Of a DNA stretch of 64,000 bases, positions 43,352 through 51,981 are shown piece after piece. Origin of the DNA: Profundicola sp048268105. Lineage in GTDB: Bacteria; Bacteroidota; Bacteroidia; Flavobacteriales; Weeksellaceae. The notes beneath the pieces are model-generated. The model was not told the DNA's origin. It saw nothing but the letters and a program-made list of their open reading frames with translations, and did no database searches. How positions within the stretch are numbered: the first letter of the stretch is position 1; the number at the start of each line of letters is the position of its first letter. Position numbers and translations under genes: made by a program. Location of the stretch: assembly GCA_048268105.1 (NCBI GenBank), contig JBLWWH010000014.1, forward strand, positions 5,459 through 69,458, written 5' to 3'.

Positions 43352-45757
43352 ATGAAAAATAGACACATCAATCATGTAACCGTTTTGGGATCTGGAGTGA
43401 TGGGTTCTGGTATTGCATGTTTGCTAGCTGGAATCGGCGTTGAGGTTTTAATGCTCGACATGCTTCCTAGAGATCTTACAGATGCAGAGAAAGCAAAAGG
43501 CTTGTCATTGGATGACAAAGTTGTTAGAAATAGAAATGCACAAGAACATTTAAATAAAGCTCTTAAATCTAATCCCTCTCCTATTTACGACAAAGCATTC
43601 GCTTCTCGTATTACTGTAGGAAACTTTGAGGATGATTTAGAAAAAATTAAAGACTCAGATTGGGTTATTGAGGTAATTGTTGAAAGATTGGACATCAAAA
43701 ACCAAATGTTCGACAAAGTAGAAAAACTTAGAAAACCTGGAACTTTAGTAACATCTAATACTTCAGGCATTCCAATTCATATGATGTCTGAAGGAAGAGG
43801 TGAAGATTTCCAAAAACACTTCTGTGGTACTCACTTCTTTAATCCTCCAAGGTATTTAAGATTATTTGAAATTATACCTGGCCCTAAAACTTCACCAGAG
43901 GTTATTTCGTTTTTTAAACATTATTCTAGCTTATTTTTAGGCAAACAACCTGTTTTGGCGAAAGATACACCAGGTTTCATTGGAAACCGTGTAGGGGTTT
44001 ATTCTATGGCTAAAGTAATGGAACTTGGTCAAGAATTAGGATTAACCATTGAGGAAACAGATACCCTAACAGGTAGTATTTTAGGTCGTCCAAAGACGGG
44101 AACATTCAAATTAGCAGATTTAGTTGGTTTGGATACAGCTGCCAACGTTACCAAAGGCTTACAGCAGAATACCGAAGGTGATGAAATGGTAAAAGACCTT
44201 AAGGATTCTAAAGTTTTAAATTTCCTTTTAGAAAATAATTTCTTAGGAGATAAATCTGGAAAAGGTTTCTACTACAAAGAAAAAGCTAAAGACGGATCTA
44301 CCAATAGATTTGCATTAGATTTAGATAAATTAGAATATCGTCCACTCGAGCGCAATCAGTTAGATGTAATTGGCAGAGCTAAACAAGCTGGTGGAACAAA
44401 GAATCAATTAGGCGTTCTTTTAGCGGACAAAACAAAACATGGAGATTTGCTTAGAAAGCACTTTGCTTCTCTATTTGCTTATGTTTCTCAACGTGTTCCA
44501 GAGATTTCCGACAACCTATATAGTATAGATGATGGAATGAGAACAGGATACGCATGGAAATATGGTCCATTTGAAACTTGGAACATGGTAGGCGTGGAGA
44601 AAGGCGTTGAACTTATAGAAAGCGAAGGCTATAAAGTTGTTGATTGGGTAAAAGATATGCTTTCTGCAGGCATTACCTCTTTCTATCAAGTAAATGATCA
44701 AGGTAACAAAGAATTCTATGATATTGAAAGCAAAGGATTCAAAGAAATTCCTGGACAAGGTGCATTCATTATCTTAGATAATATTAGAAAAACTAAAGAA
44801 ATTTGGAAGAATGCCGAGGCTGTTATTGAGGATTTAGGCGATGGCGTTATTAACTTAGAGTTCCGTTCAAAAATGAACTCCATTGGTGGTGGTGTTATCC
44901 AAGGAATTCAAAAAGCAATCGATTTAGCAGAAAAAGAACACAAAGGTTTAGTAATTGGAAACCAGTCTGATAACTTCTCTGTGGGAGCTAACTTGGCGAT
45001 GATTATGATGATGGCTGCAGAGCAAGATTGGTTTGAATTAAATATGGCCATCAAAACCTTCCAAGATACTATGATGAAAGTTCGTTATAGCAGTATTCCT
45101 GTTGTAGTCGCACCACACGGAATGTCTTTAGGTGGAGGTTGTGAAATTTCACTTCATGCAGACAAAATCGTAGCTGCTGCCGAAACTTATATGGGATTAG
45201 TAGAAGTTGGTGTGGGTGTAATTCCTGGTGGTGGTGGAACCAAAGAAATGGTTCGCCGAGCTGGATTACATTTATTGAAAGATGATGTTAAAACAAATCA
45301 TCTAAGAGAAGCTTACTTAAATATAGCTATGGCTAAAGTGGCTACTTCTGCTCACGAGGCTAAAAACTTTGGTTTCTTAAGAGATCAGGATGTGATTGTA
45401 ATGAACAAAGACAGACAGATTGCAGAGGCCAAAAAGCACGTAATTTTAATGTCGGATGCAGGTTATACAAAACCAATTCAAGAAAAAGTTAGGATTTTAG
45501 GCAACAATGCTATGGGAATGTTCTATGTAGGATCTGACCAAATGGCGGCTGGAAATTATATTTCAGAACACGATCAATTAATTGCTAATAAATTAGGATA
45601 TGTAATGTCTGGAGGCAATCTATCTGAGGAATCATTAGTATCAGAGCAGTACCTACTTGACTTAGAGCGCGAAGCTTTCTTATCACTTTGTGGTGAACGC
45701 AAGACATTAGAAAGAATTCAGCATATGTTAAAAACAGGAAAACCTCTTAGAAACTAA
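43352..45757 (+). CDS. fadN: Bifunctional 3-hydroxyacyl-CoA dehydrogenase/enoyl-CoA hydratase, FadN type
   Basis: An 801-residue cytoplasmic beta-oxidation enzyme. The 3-hydroxyacyl-CoA dehydrogenase comes first (NAD motif VLGSGVMGSGIACLLAG at residues 10-26; HFFNPPRYLRLFEIIPG). The crotonase domain comes last (about 490-690, with GLVIGNQSDNFSVGANL and PHGMSLGGGCEISLHAD). This order is the reverse of E. coli FadB and the same as Bacillus subtilis FadN. The downstream order, thiolase then large acyl-CoA dehydrogenase, also matches fadN-fadA-fadE. It starts 15 nt after marR. Confidence 0.95.
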   Translation: MKNRHINHVTVLGSGVMGSGIACLLAGIGVEVLMLDMLPRDLTDAEKAKGLSLDDKVVRNRNAQEHLNKALKSNPSPIYDKAFASRITVGNFEDDLEKIKDSDWVIEVIVERLDIKNQMFDKVEKLRKPGTLVTSNTSGIPIHMMSEGRGEDFQKHFCGTHFFNPPRYLRLFEIIPGPKTSPEVISFFKHYSSLFLGKQPVLAKDTPGFIGNRVGVYSMAKVMELGQELGLTIEETDTLTGSILGRPKTGTFKLADLVGLDTAANVTKGLQQNTEGDEMVKDLKDSKVLNFLLENNFLGDKSGKGFYYKEKAKDGSTNRFALDLDKLEYRPLERNQLDVIGRAKQAGGTKNQLGVLLADKTKHGDLLRKHFASLFAYVSQRVPEISDNLYSIDDGMRTGYAWKYGPFETWNMVGVEKGVELIESEGYKVVDWVKDMLSAGITSFYQVNDQGNKEFYDIESKGFKEIPGQGAFIILDNIRKTKEIWKNAEAVIEDLGDGVINLEFRSKMNSIGGGVIQGIQKAIDLAEKEHKGLVIGNQSDNFSVGANLAMIMMMAAEQDWFELNMAIKTFQDTMMKVRYSSIPVVVAPHGMSLGGGCEISLHADKIVAAAETYMGLVEVGVGVIPGGGGTKEMVRRAGLHLLKDDVKTNHLREAYLNIAMAKVATSAHEAKNFGFLRDQDVIVMNKDRQIAEAKKHVILMSDAGYTKPIQEKVRILGNNAMGMFYVGSDQMAAGNYISEHDQLIANKLGYVMSGGNLSEESLVSEQYLLDLEREAFLSLCGERKTLERIQHMLKTGKPLRN

Positions 45758-45803
45758 GATTAGTACGAGAATTTAATTCATCTACTTATTAAAAAATTAA
45801 AAA

Positions 45804-46982
45804 ATGAAACAAGCATATATAGTAACAGGATATCGAACGGCTGTAGGTAAAGCCCCGAAAGGAAGTTTACGCTTTACACGTCCTGATGACATGGCAGCAT
45901 CGGTATTAAAACATTTAATGAAACAGGTTCCTAATTTGGATCCAACTCGTGTTGACGACCTTATTGTAGGTTGCGCAATGCCAGAAGCAGAACAAGGTTT
46001 AAACATGGCGCGTTTAATCTCTTTGATGGGATTAGATACAGACAAAGTTCCTGGGGTTACAGTTAATAGATACTGTGCATCTGGTTCTGAATCTATCGCC
46101 TTGGCGGCAGCTAAAATCCGTACAGGAATGGCTGATTGCATTATCGCAGGTGGTGCAGAGTCTATGTCATATATTCCAATGGGAGGATATAAGCCAATTC
46201 CAGAAACGGAAATTTCTAAAGCTCACGCCGATTATTATTGGGGTATGGGATTAACAGCAGAAGCAGTTGCCAATGAGTATAAAGTAAACCGCGAAGATCA
46301 AGATGAGTTTGCATATAACTCTCACCAAAAAGCATTAAACGCTAATGCAGAAGGTTTATTCAAAGACCAAATCGTTCCTTTAGAAGTTGAACATAACTTT
46401 TTAGATGCTCAAGAAAAAGTTCAAACTAAGAAATATACATTCGATACAGATGAAGGTCCACGTGCTGATACTTCTAAAGAAGTTTTGGCCAAACTAAGAC
46501 CTGTTTTCGCTAATGGCGGAAGCGTTACAGCAGGTAACTCTTCGCAAATGAGTGATGGAGCTGCATTTGTTTTAGTAATGTCAGAAGAAATGGTAAAAGA
46601 GTTGAATCTTGAACCCGTTGCAAGATTAGTTTCTTATGCTACTGTTGGTGTTCCACCTAGAATTATGGGAATCGGTCCGTTGTATGCTATTCCAAAAGCT
46701 TTAGAACAAGCTGGACTTAAGCAAAGTGATATGGATTTGATCGAACTAAACGAGGCATTTGCTTCTCAATCGTTAGCTGTGATTAGAGGACTTGATTTAA
46801 ACCAAGAAATCCTAAACGTTAATGGTGGAGCAATTGCTTTAGGTCACCCACTAGGATGTACAGGAACTAAATTAACTGTTCAGATTTTAGACGAACTTAA
46901 AAAACGAGACAAAAAATATGGAATGGTTACCATGTGCGTAGGTACAGGACAAGGAGCCGCAAGTATTTTTGAGAGATTGTAA
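45804..46982 (+). CDS. fadA: Acetyl-CoA acyltransferase (thiolase)
   Basis: A 392-residue thiolase that cleaves 3-ketoacyl-CoA at the end of each beta-oxidation cycle. The nucleophile is C91 in NRYCASGSESIALAA. The other catalytic residues are in GGAIALGHPLGCTG (His) and MCVGTGQGAASIFE (Cys), and LNEAFASQ is intact. It lies 46 nt downstream of fadN in the same operon. The roughly 440-nt gap after it, unlike the tight spacing elsewhere in the operon, holds a broken IVP gene. Confidence 0.96.
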   Translation: MKQAYIVTGYRTAVGKAPKGSLRFTRPDDMAASVLKHLMKQVPNLDPTRVDDLIVGCAMPEAEQGLNMARLISLMGLDTDKVPGVTVNRYCASGSESIALAAAKIRTGMADCIIAGGAESMSYIPMGGYKPIPETEISKAHADYYWGMGLTAEAVANEYKVNREDQDEFAYNSHQKALNANAEGLFKDQIVPLEVEHNFLDAQEKVQTKKYTFDTDEGPRADTSKEVLAKLRPVFANGGSVTAGNSSQMSDGAAFVLVMSEEMVKELNLEPVARLVSYATVGVPPRIMGIGPLYAIPKALEQAGLKQSDMDLIELNEAFASQSLAVIRGLDLNQEILNVNGGAIALGHPLGCTGTKLTVQILDELKKRDKKYGMVTMCVGTGQGAASIFERL

Positions 46983-46990
46983 GAAGTGAT

Positions 46991-47016
46991 GAATTTTGAA
47001 TGTTGAATTTTGAATG
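46991..47016 (+). repeat. Left boundary repeats of the IVP insertion
   Basis: GAATTTTGAATG occurs twice (46991-47002 and 47005-47016). Between and across them lies AATGTTGAATTT (46999-47010), which recurs inverted at the right end of the IVP gene (47385-47396). Such AT-rich repeats flanking the gene suggest an inserted unit. Confidence 0.55.
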
Positions 47017-47033
47017 ATTAAAGTAGTTTAGCA

Positions 47034-47399
47034 ATGAAGAAGGGAAACATTGTAATGGATAAAAGCTTTGAATTTGCTTTATCGATTATAAGCCTTTATA
47101 AGAAGTTGCAAAGCGAAAATGAATATGTTTTTTCTAAGCAATTGCAACGCTCAGGTACAAGCATTGGTGCTAATATAGCAGAAGCTCAAGCATGGCAGTG
47201 AAGAAAAGATTATATTCATAAACTTTCAATAGCTTCCAAGGAAGCACGAGAAGCTAGATATTGGTTAGAGTTATTAAATAAATCTGACTTAACTAGCTTA
47301 GAATATGAAGATTATTTTAAATCCCTGGATCATATCATTAATATAGTTACGAAAATAATCATTACATCTTCCAACAATCAAAATAAATTCAACATTTAG
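47034..47399 (+). pseudogene. Four-helix-bundle (23S rRNA intervening sequence/S23-like) protein with in-frame stop
   Basis: A reading frame of 121 codons from ATG 47034 to TAG 47397-47399, interrupted by TGA at codon 56 (47199-47201). The translation has the family pattern: SFEFALSIISLYKKLQ, then SKQLQRSGTSIGANIAEAQAWQ, stop, then RKDYIHKLSIASKEAREARYWLELLNKSD. Members of this family usually have Ser at the position of the stop, so a TCA to TGA change is a plausible cause. The family was first seen in 23S rRNA intervening sequences but also occurs alone in Bacteroidota genomes; function is unknown. It separates fadA from fadE. A sequencing error cannot be excluded. Confidence 0.8.
47385..47396 (+). 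repeat. Right boundary inverted repeat of the IVP insertion
   Basis: AAATTCAACATT is the exact reverse complement of 46999-47010 and ends at the stop codon of the broken IVP gene. It is followed by more AT-rich repeats up to the fadE start. Confidence 0.55.
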
Positions 47400-47425
47400 A
47401 ATTTAAAATTTAAAATAATAAGAAA

Positions 47426-49225
47426 ATGTCAGAAAATAAATCAAAACTAATAGGTGGTTCTTTCTTAGTGAAAGAAACTCCATTTAATGAAATTTTCACG
47501 CCAGAGGATTTCAGTGAGGAACAAAAAATGATGCGCGATAGCATCAAGGAATTTATCGATCGCGAAGTATGGCCTAAAAAACCTCAAATCGAAGAAAAAG
47601 ATTACAAGTTAATCGAAAATCTTATGACCCAATTGGGCGAAATGGGAATCTTGAGCATCAGTGTTCCAGAAGAATACGAAGGAATGGGAATGGGATTCGT
47701 AGATACCATGCTTGCTTGTGATTATGTTTCGGGTGCCACCGGATCTTTGGCTACAGCCTATGGGGCACACACCGGTATCGGAACAATGCCAATCGTATTA
47801 TATGGTACCGAAGACCAAAAGAAAAAATATTTACCTAAGTTATCTACGGGTGAATGGTTTGGTTCTTATGCTTTGACGGAACCCGAAGCAGGATCGGATG
47901 CCAATTCGGGTAAAACAACAGCTGTGCTTTCAGATGATGGAAAAAACTACATTTTGAACGGACAAAAAATGTGGATTACCAATGCTGGTTTCGCACAATT
48001 ATTCATTGTTTTTGCTAGAATTGAAGACGACAAGAATATCACTGCTTTTATCGTAGAAAAAGATGAGGCTGGAGAAGGTTTTAAATTAGGTGAAGAAGAA
48101 CCAAAATTAGGTATTCACTCTTCTTCTACCCGTCAAATCTTTATGAGTGATGTAAAAGTTCCCGTTGAGAATTTATTAGGCGAAAGAAATGGTGGTTTTA
48201 AAATCGCTATGAATGCACTGAATATTGGACGTATTAAATTAGCTGCTGCTTGCTTGGATGCGCAGAGAAGAATTTTAACTAAATCTATTGAATATGCTAA
48301 CGAAAGAAAGCAGTTTGATGTAGCTATATCTACGTTCGGAGCGATTCAAAAGAAAATTGCAGAGCGTGCTATTGCAGCTTTCACTTCTGAAACTGGATCT
48401 TATCGTGCAGCAAAAGATATTCAAGATAAAATTGAAGAATTAAAAGCTAGTGGATTATCTCACCAAGAAGCTGAATTAAAAGGCGTAGAAGAATACGCAA
48501 TCGAATGTTCTATTCTTAAGGTTTGGGCATCTGAAGCCGCACAAGATTGTTCAGACGAAGGAATCCAAATCTTTGGTGGTATGGGTTATTCTAAAGATGT
48601 TCCTATGGAAGCTGCTTGGCGAGATGCTAGAATCGCTAGAATCTACGAGGGTACCAACGAAATCAACCGATTATTGTCTGTAGACATGTTAATCAGACGT
48701 GCGTTTAAAGGTCAAATTGACTTAATGACACCTGCTACCAACATTCAGGATGAGTTGATGAGTATACCTTCTTTTGATATTCCAGATTATTCTGCAACGT
48801 TGGCGCAAGAAAAAGAAATCTTGGAAAACCTTAAAAAGGTATTCTTTATGGTTTCTGGAGCAGCATTACAGAAATACGGAACAGAATTAGAGCACCAACA
48901 GCAATTAATCTTAGCTGCCTCAGAAATATTAATTGAGATTTATATGGCAGAAAGTGTAATCTTACGTGCAGAAAAGTTAGCACATGAAAAATCTAGCCAT
49001 GCTGAATTAGTAGAAAAAATGGCCAAGGTTCAGTTGTTTAATTCTGTTGAGAAAATCAAGTCAAATGCTACTGAAGGTATTATTTCTTTCGCAGATGGCG
49101 ATATGCAAAAGATGATGTTGAGCGGTTTAAAGAGATTTACTCGTTACAATGAATTCCCCAATATTGTTCAATTAAAAACTGAAATTGCAGAGAAATTCAT
49201 TAATGACAATGCCTATACACTTTAA
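47426..49225 (+). CDS. fadE: Acyl-CoA dehydrogenase, large FadE type
   Basis: A 599-residue flavoenzyme that introduces the first double bond in fatty acyl-CoA. The core has YALTEPEAGSDANS (FAD/substrate binding), MWITNAGFAQLF, and the catalytic-loop IYEGTNEINRLL. A C-terminal extension of about 150 residues beyond the standard acyl-CoA dehydrogenase fold is present, as in the roughly 594-residue FadE of Bacillus subtilis. It is the fourth gene of marR-fadN-fadA-fadE, separated from fadA by the IVP remnant. With that insertion in place, either readthrough or a local promoter is needed for expression. Confidence 0.95.
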   Translation: MSENKSKLIGGSFLVKETPFNEIFTPEDFSEEQKMMRDSIKEFIDREVWPKKPQIEEKDYKLIENLMTQLGEMGILSISVPEEYEGMGMGFVDTMLACDYVSGATGSLATAYGAHTGIGTMPIVLYGTEDQKKKYLPKLSTGEWFGSYALTEPEAGSDANSGKTTAVLSDDGKNYILNGQKMWITNAGFAQLFIVFARIEDDKNITAFIVEKDEAGEGFKLGEEEPKLGIHSSSTRQIFMSDVKVPVENLLGERNGGFKIAMNALNIGRIKLAAACLDAQRRILTKSIEYANERKQFDVAISTFGAIQKKIAERAIAAFTSETGSYRAAKDIQDKIEELKASGLSHQEAELKGVEEYAIECSILKVWASEAAQDCSDEGIQIFGGMGYSKDVPMEAAWRDARIARIYEGTNEINRLLSVDMLIRRAFKGQIDLMTPATNIQDELMSIPSFDIPDYSATLAQEKEILENLKKVFFMVSGAALQKYGTELEHQQQLILAASEILIEIYMAESVILRAEKLAHEKSSHAELVEKMAKVQLFNSVEKIKSNATEGIISFADGDMQKMMLSGLKRFTRYNEFPNIVQLKTEIAEKFINDNAYTL

Positions 49226-49295
49226 GCAAATCATAAAGCTAGATTAAATTAATGTTAAGTATTATTATTCAAGCATAGTATTTAATATTCTATCT

Positions 49296-49303
49296 TATAT
49301 TTG
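49296..49303 (+). promoter_or_regulatory. -7 element of small-RNA unit 1
   Basis: TATATTTG matches the Bacteroidota consensus and starts 12 nt before the conserved GAAGTAAA of unit 1. The equivalent TAAGTTCC (49567-49574) has the same 12-nt distance in unit 2. Confidence 0.6.
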
Positions 49304-49369
49304 CATCGAAGTAAAAGTCTTTTCATAAAAGTTGAGTGAACCCTCCATTAGAAATTTTGGAGGGTTTTT
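49304..49369 (+). ncRNA. Candidate small RNA unit 1 of a triple repeat
   Basis: About 65 nt beginning after a TATATTTG promoter. The conserved head has GAAGTAAA followed by CTTTTCATAAAAGTTGAG. It is followed by a terminator hairpin (AACCCTCCA 49339-49347 with TGGAGGGTT 49358-49366) and T-run. It has no open reading frame. The head occurs again at 49579 and 49702, each with an unrelated terminator stem. Within the head CTTTT-CAT-AAAAG can form a small hairpin. The function is unknown. Confidence 0.6.
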
Positions 49370-49578
49370 CATTTGAGGTATATAGTGTACGCAAGTTTAA
49401 AATATAAAACTACATCATCAAAAAAGTATTTTCGCTTGATGTCCAAATTGAATTTTAAGTTAGAATTAGTCTTCTAAATAGCGTTGCATTAGCAATAAAG
49501 ATATAAGTGTAATTTTAACAATTACTTTAACACATGACACATGAGTCTTGGCACATGTATTGCAAATAAGTTCCATGA

Positions 49579-49636
49579 GAAGTAAATCTTTTCATAAAAG
49601 TTGAGTTTAGCCTCCGATTCGTCGGAGGTTTTTTTT
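49579..49636 (+). ncRNA. Candidate small RNA unit 2 of a triple repeat
   Basis: The conserved head starts at 49579 and has two fewer nucleotides (AG) than in unit 1. It leads into the hairpin CCTCCGA-TTCG-TCGGAGG (49611-49628) with a stable TTCG loop and an eight-T tract. A TTG at 49548-49550 and TAAGTTCC at 49567-49574 form a weak promoter placed 12 nt before the head, as in unit 1. Confidence 0.58.
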
Positions 49637-49701
49637 AACTCGTTTTTTAAATCCTACAAGGATCAATTAAAGTTTGGCATACCAATTGAATTAACTTAAT
49701 C

Positions 49702-49763
49702 GAAGTAAAAGTCTTTTCATAAAAGTAAAAGTTGAAGCCATTGAGAAATCAATGGCTTTTTTT
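49702..49763 (+). ncRNA. Candidate small RNA unit 3 of a triple repeat
   Basis: The head matches unit 1 exactly up to CATAAAAGT, then has a short insertion (AAAAG) before GTTGA. The terminator is AAGCCATTGA-GAAA-TCAATGGCTT (49735-49758), a perfect 10-bp stem with a GNRA loop and T-run. Its promoter is less clear (TAACTTAA at 49692-49699). The hairpin may also terminate the convergent J-domain gene. Confidence 0.55.
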
Positions 49764-49775
49764 ATGCCTATAACT

Positions 49776-50429
49776 TTAGGGCATTTCTGGTTCCACTACC
49801 CTAATTCCAAAGAAAAGCAACATGACGAAAAAGATTAAAACAATAGCAATCATTAGAATTCTAAGAACTAATACGATAGCATCCATGATTTTATCGTTTT
49901 CAGTAATACTTGGACGCCATCGTTTATTTAATAATTCTATATGCCTTCTAACCGACAAACCCGTGTCTGTATTTGTTGCTATTAATACCAGATTGACAGA
50001 TCTACCTTTTAGTTTGCTAAATTTAAATTTTTCAAAACCTTCTTCCTTAAATATCCCTAATGGCCTGATTTGAATAAAATCTGCATTTTTAACCTTCCAA
50101 GTAACCGTAAATTCCTCATAACGAGCTACGGCATCCTTATCAACCGAAAAGTTCTCTATCACCGGCAAATAATCATTCATCGCTTGATGGCTCGACTTCT
50201 CTGAAAATGGACTAAAATTAGTTCTTAATTTTTGATCATATCTTCTTCTCGTTTCCTCATCTGACAAAACTTCATAAGCTTCTTGAATTTGAAGAAACAT
50301 CTTACCAAAAAAATCATCATTAGGATTTAAATCTGGATGAAATTTTTTAGATAATTTTCTATAATTTGCTTTGATCTCACTTATATCTGCATCTGACTCT
50401 AAGCCAAGTATATTGTAATAATTAGTCAT
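49776..50429 (-). CDS. Membrane-anchored J-domain (DnaJ-like) protein
   Basis: A 217-residue protein with an N-terminal J domain (residues 1-70: YYNILGLESDADISEIKANYRKLSKKFHPDLNPN) containing the HPD motif needed to stimulate Hsp70. The middle (about 85-170) is beta-rich with no recognised domain, and one membrane helix lies near the C-terminus (about 185-210). It lacks the glycine-rich and zinc-finger regions of DnaJ, so it is a specialised co-chaperone, perhaps recruiting Hsp70 to the membrane. A TATATTTA element (50438-50445, minus) lies 8 nt upstream of the ATG. Confidence 0.87.
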   Translation of the reverse strand: MTNYYNILGLESDADISEIKANYRKLSKKFHPDLNPNDDFFGKMFLQIQEAYEVLSDEETRRRYDQKLRTNFSPFSEKSSHQAMNDYLPVIENFSVDKDAVARYEEFTVTWKVKNADFIQIRPLGIFKEEGFEKFKFSKLKGRSVNLVLIATNTDTGLSVRRHIELLNKRWRPSITENDKIMDAIVLVLRILMIAIVLIFFVMLLFFGIRVVEPEMP

Positions 50430-50480
50430 TGATGAAATAAATATAAGTGTTTAGTATAAATGTGTTATATTAAGATAAAT

Positions 50481-51515
50481 TCACTCTAGAATAGGAATAA
50501 AAACTTGCGTCTTAAGATTTTCTTCTGCCGTATTTTCAGGATCATTTAAATAAACATCAAATGTATCATTCGACAATTCAAACTGCTGAACATTGGCAAA
50601 TTTACGCATTCTATTATAGGTTACATACAGTGAATCATACGAACCATTATGAAATGTTGTTAAAAACTTACCTCCTGGAATCTCGGCATATTCTAAATCA
50701 TCTACTTCCGCAACTTCTTCATTAAAAATATATCCACAATAAAACAAAGCATTATCAGCTTCCATATCAAATTGTTTCCATAGAACTACCGGATTTCCAA
50801 TTTGTTCTTCGCTTAATCCATTGGCATCTATCAAATAACTTTTTACTAAGCCAAAAGTCTCATTCATCGCCATGTTCATTTCCTCTCCGGCAATACTCGT
50901 TTGCTGAATGACTCCGAACAACTGTTTTGGACCTTGCTCTACGATTTGAAATCCTCCCTTTTCGACATCTTGGTTGCTGTAATCAAGTTTTAGGGGTTGA
51001 TTTAATAAAGTATTTAAGTTCTCTAAGCCTTTTCTCAAGTTAGCTTTCACAGAACCTTTCATCAAAACATTATATACTTGAAACGGATATCCCACTTCTC
51101 CACTATCAAAAGACCAAATGACCCGTGTCTTATCATCTTCCATACGCTGGAAGATAACTTCTGTTAGATTTCCTTCTCTGTCGCCAAAGTTCACATTATA
51201 ATATATAAATTCATTTGGTTTGGTTTCGGTGATTGTCATACTTCCATCGCCCAACTCGCTGTCTTCACTTTTCCAAGAAAATGATGCCTCTTCGCCATAA
51301 GAAGGAGATGAGTACTCCAAAACGATAGCCGAATCCTTCTGCACCCACGCATCGAATTTTGTGAATTTTCGCAAATCGTTGAAGTGACTATACACTTTCT
51401 CCACTGGTGCGTCTAAAACATACTCCTCTTCTACATACATTGACTTTGGTAAAAAGATAGGCAATACAGCCAGGGCTACCACTAATAACAATAAAGCAAA
51501 CAAAAGATTCCTCAT
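50481..51515 (-). CDS. SRPBCC (polyketide cyclase-like) protein with C-terminal GyrI-like domain
   Basis: A 344-residue protein. I place the start at ATG 51513-51515 (MRNLLFALLLLVVALAVLPIF), giving a membrane anchor at residues 2-20, because a perfect TATATTTG promoter element lies at 51532-51539 on the minus strand, downstream of the longer alternative at 51578. An SRPBCC domain follows (about 25-170, with YVEEEYVLDAPVEKVYSHFNDLRKFTKFDAWVQKD), then a GyrI/AraC effector-binding-like domain (about 190-340, with GKFLTTFHNGSYDSLYVTYNRM). Both domains bind hydrophobic ligands in other proteins; the ligand here is unknown. Confidence 0.85.
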   Translation of the reverse strand: MRNLLFALLLLVVALAVLPIFLPKSMYVEEEYVLDAPVEKVYSHFNDLRKFTKFDAWVQKDSAIVLEYSSPSYGEEASFSWKSEDSELGDGSMTITETKPNEFIYYNVNFGDREGNLTEVIFQRMEDDKTRVIWSFDSGEVGYPFQVYNVLMKGSVKANLRKGLENLNTLLNQPLKLDYSNQDVEKGGFQIVEQGPKQLFGVIQQTSIAGEEMNMAMNETFGLVKSYLIDANGLSEEQIGNPVVLWKQFDMEADNALFYCGYIFNEEVAEVDDLEYAEIPGGKFLTTFHNGSYDSLYVTYNRMRKFANVQQFELSNDTFDVYLNDPENTAEENLKTQVFIPILE

Positions 51516-51531
51516 AACTTGATAGTTTTTG

Positions 51532-51539
51532 CAAATATA
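51532..51539 (-). promoter_or_regulatory. -7 element of the SRPBCC gene
   Basis: Minus-strand TATATTTG lies 16 nt before the ATG at 51515 and excludes the longer reading frame that begins at 51578. Confidence 0.6.
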
Positions 51540-51657
51540 CACTCTTGGAACAAAATTTGAAAAGTAGTGTAAGGTCATTGTTCAAACTTAATAGAAGCCA
51601 ATAAATTGTATTTTGCAATTTAAATTGTTAGTTTTGAAAACCTTTAGATTTTAAAAC

Positions 51658-51981
51658 ATGATATTTACAGAAGAAGAAAAAATTTCGATGCTTAAAGCCA
51701 TGGACGAATTAATTCGTTCGGACAACGACATACACGAAAAAGAAGTTGAGTTTTTAGAAGCAATTGTTGAAGAATTTGATTGGGATACAGGTTTTCTAGA
51801 TAAATTAGAAAATTTCAAGAAAGAAGATGCTATAAAAGCGGTTCAGTCATTATCTCCTGAGAAATTAGAGTATTTCCAGACTTTATTAAATGAGCTAGCC
51901 AATAGTGATAAAGTTATTAATGAACAGGAAATGAATTTCATTGACCGAGTGAATGAATTTATTTCTGCCAACTCCCTATGA
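51658..51981 (+). CDS. TerB-like small acidic protein
   Basis: A 107-residue acidic, all-helical protein (IFTEEEKISMLKAMDELIRSD, EFLEAIVEEFDWD, VQSLSPEKLEYFQTLLNELANSDKVINEQEM) resembling the TerB/tellurite-resistance-like helical domain. The similarity is at the level of helix pattern, so the family call is tentative. Its stop overlaps the start of the following lipoprotein by 4 nt (ATGA), so the two are cotranslated. No signal peptide is seen. Confidence 0.75.
   Translation: MIFTEEEKISMLKAMDELIRSDNDIHEKEVEFLEAIVEEFDWDTGFLDKLENFKKEDAIKAVQSLSPEKLEYFQTLLNELANSDKVINEQEMNFIDRVNEFISANSL

Noticed and set aside
49304..49763. CRISPR-like spaced repeats
   Set aside because: Only three copies with unequal spacing (about 275 and 123 nt), each ending in its own terminator; no cas gene is nearby.
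51516..51578. N-terminal extension of the SRPBCC protein
   Set aside because: A perfect promoter -7 element (51532-51539) lies within it and the membrane anchor starts at the ATG at 51515.
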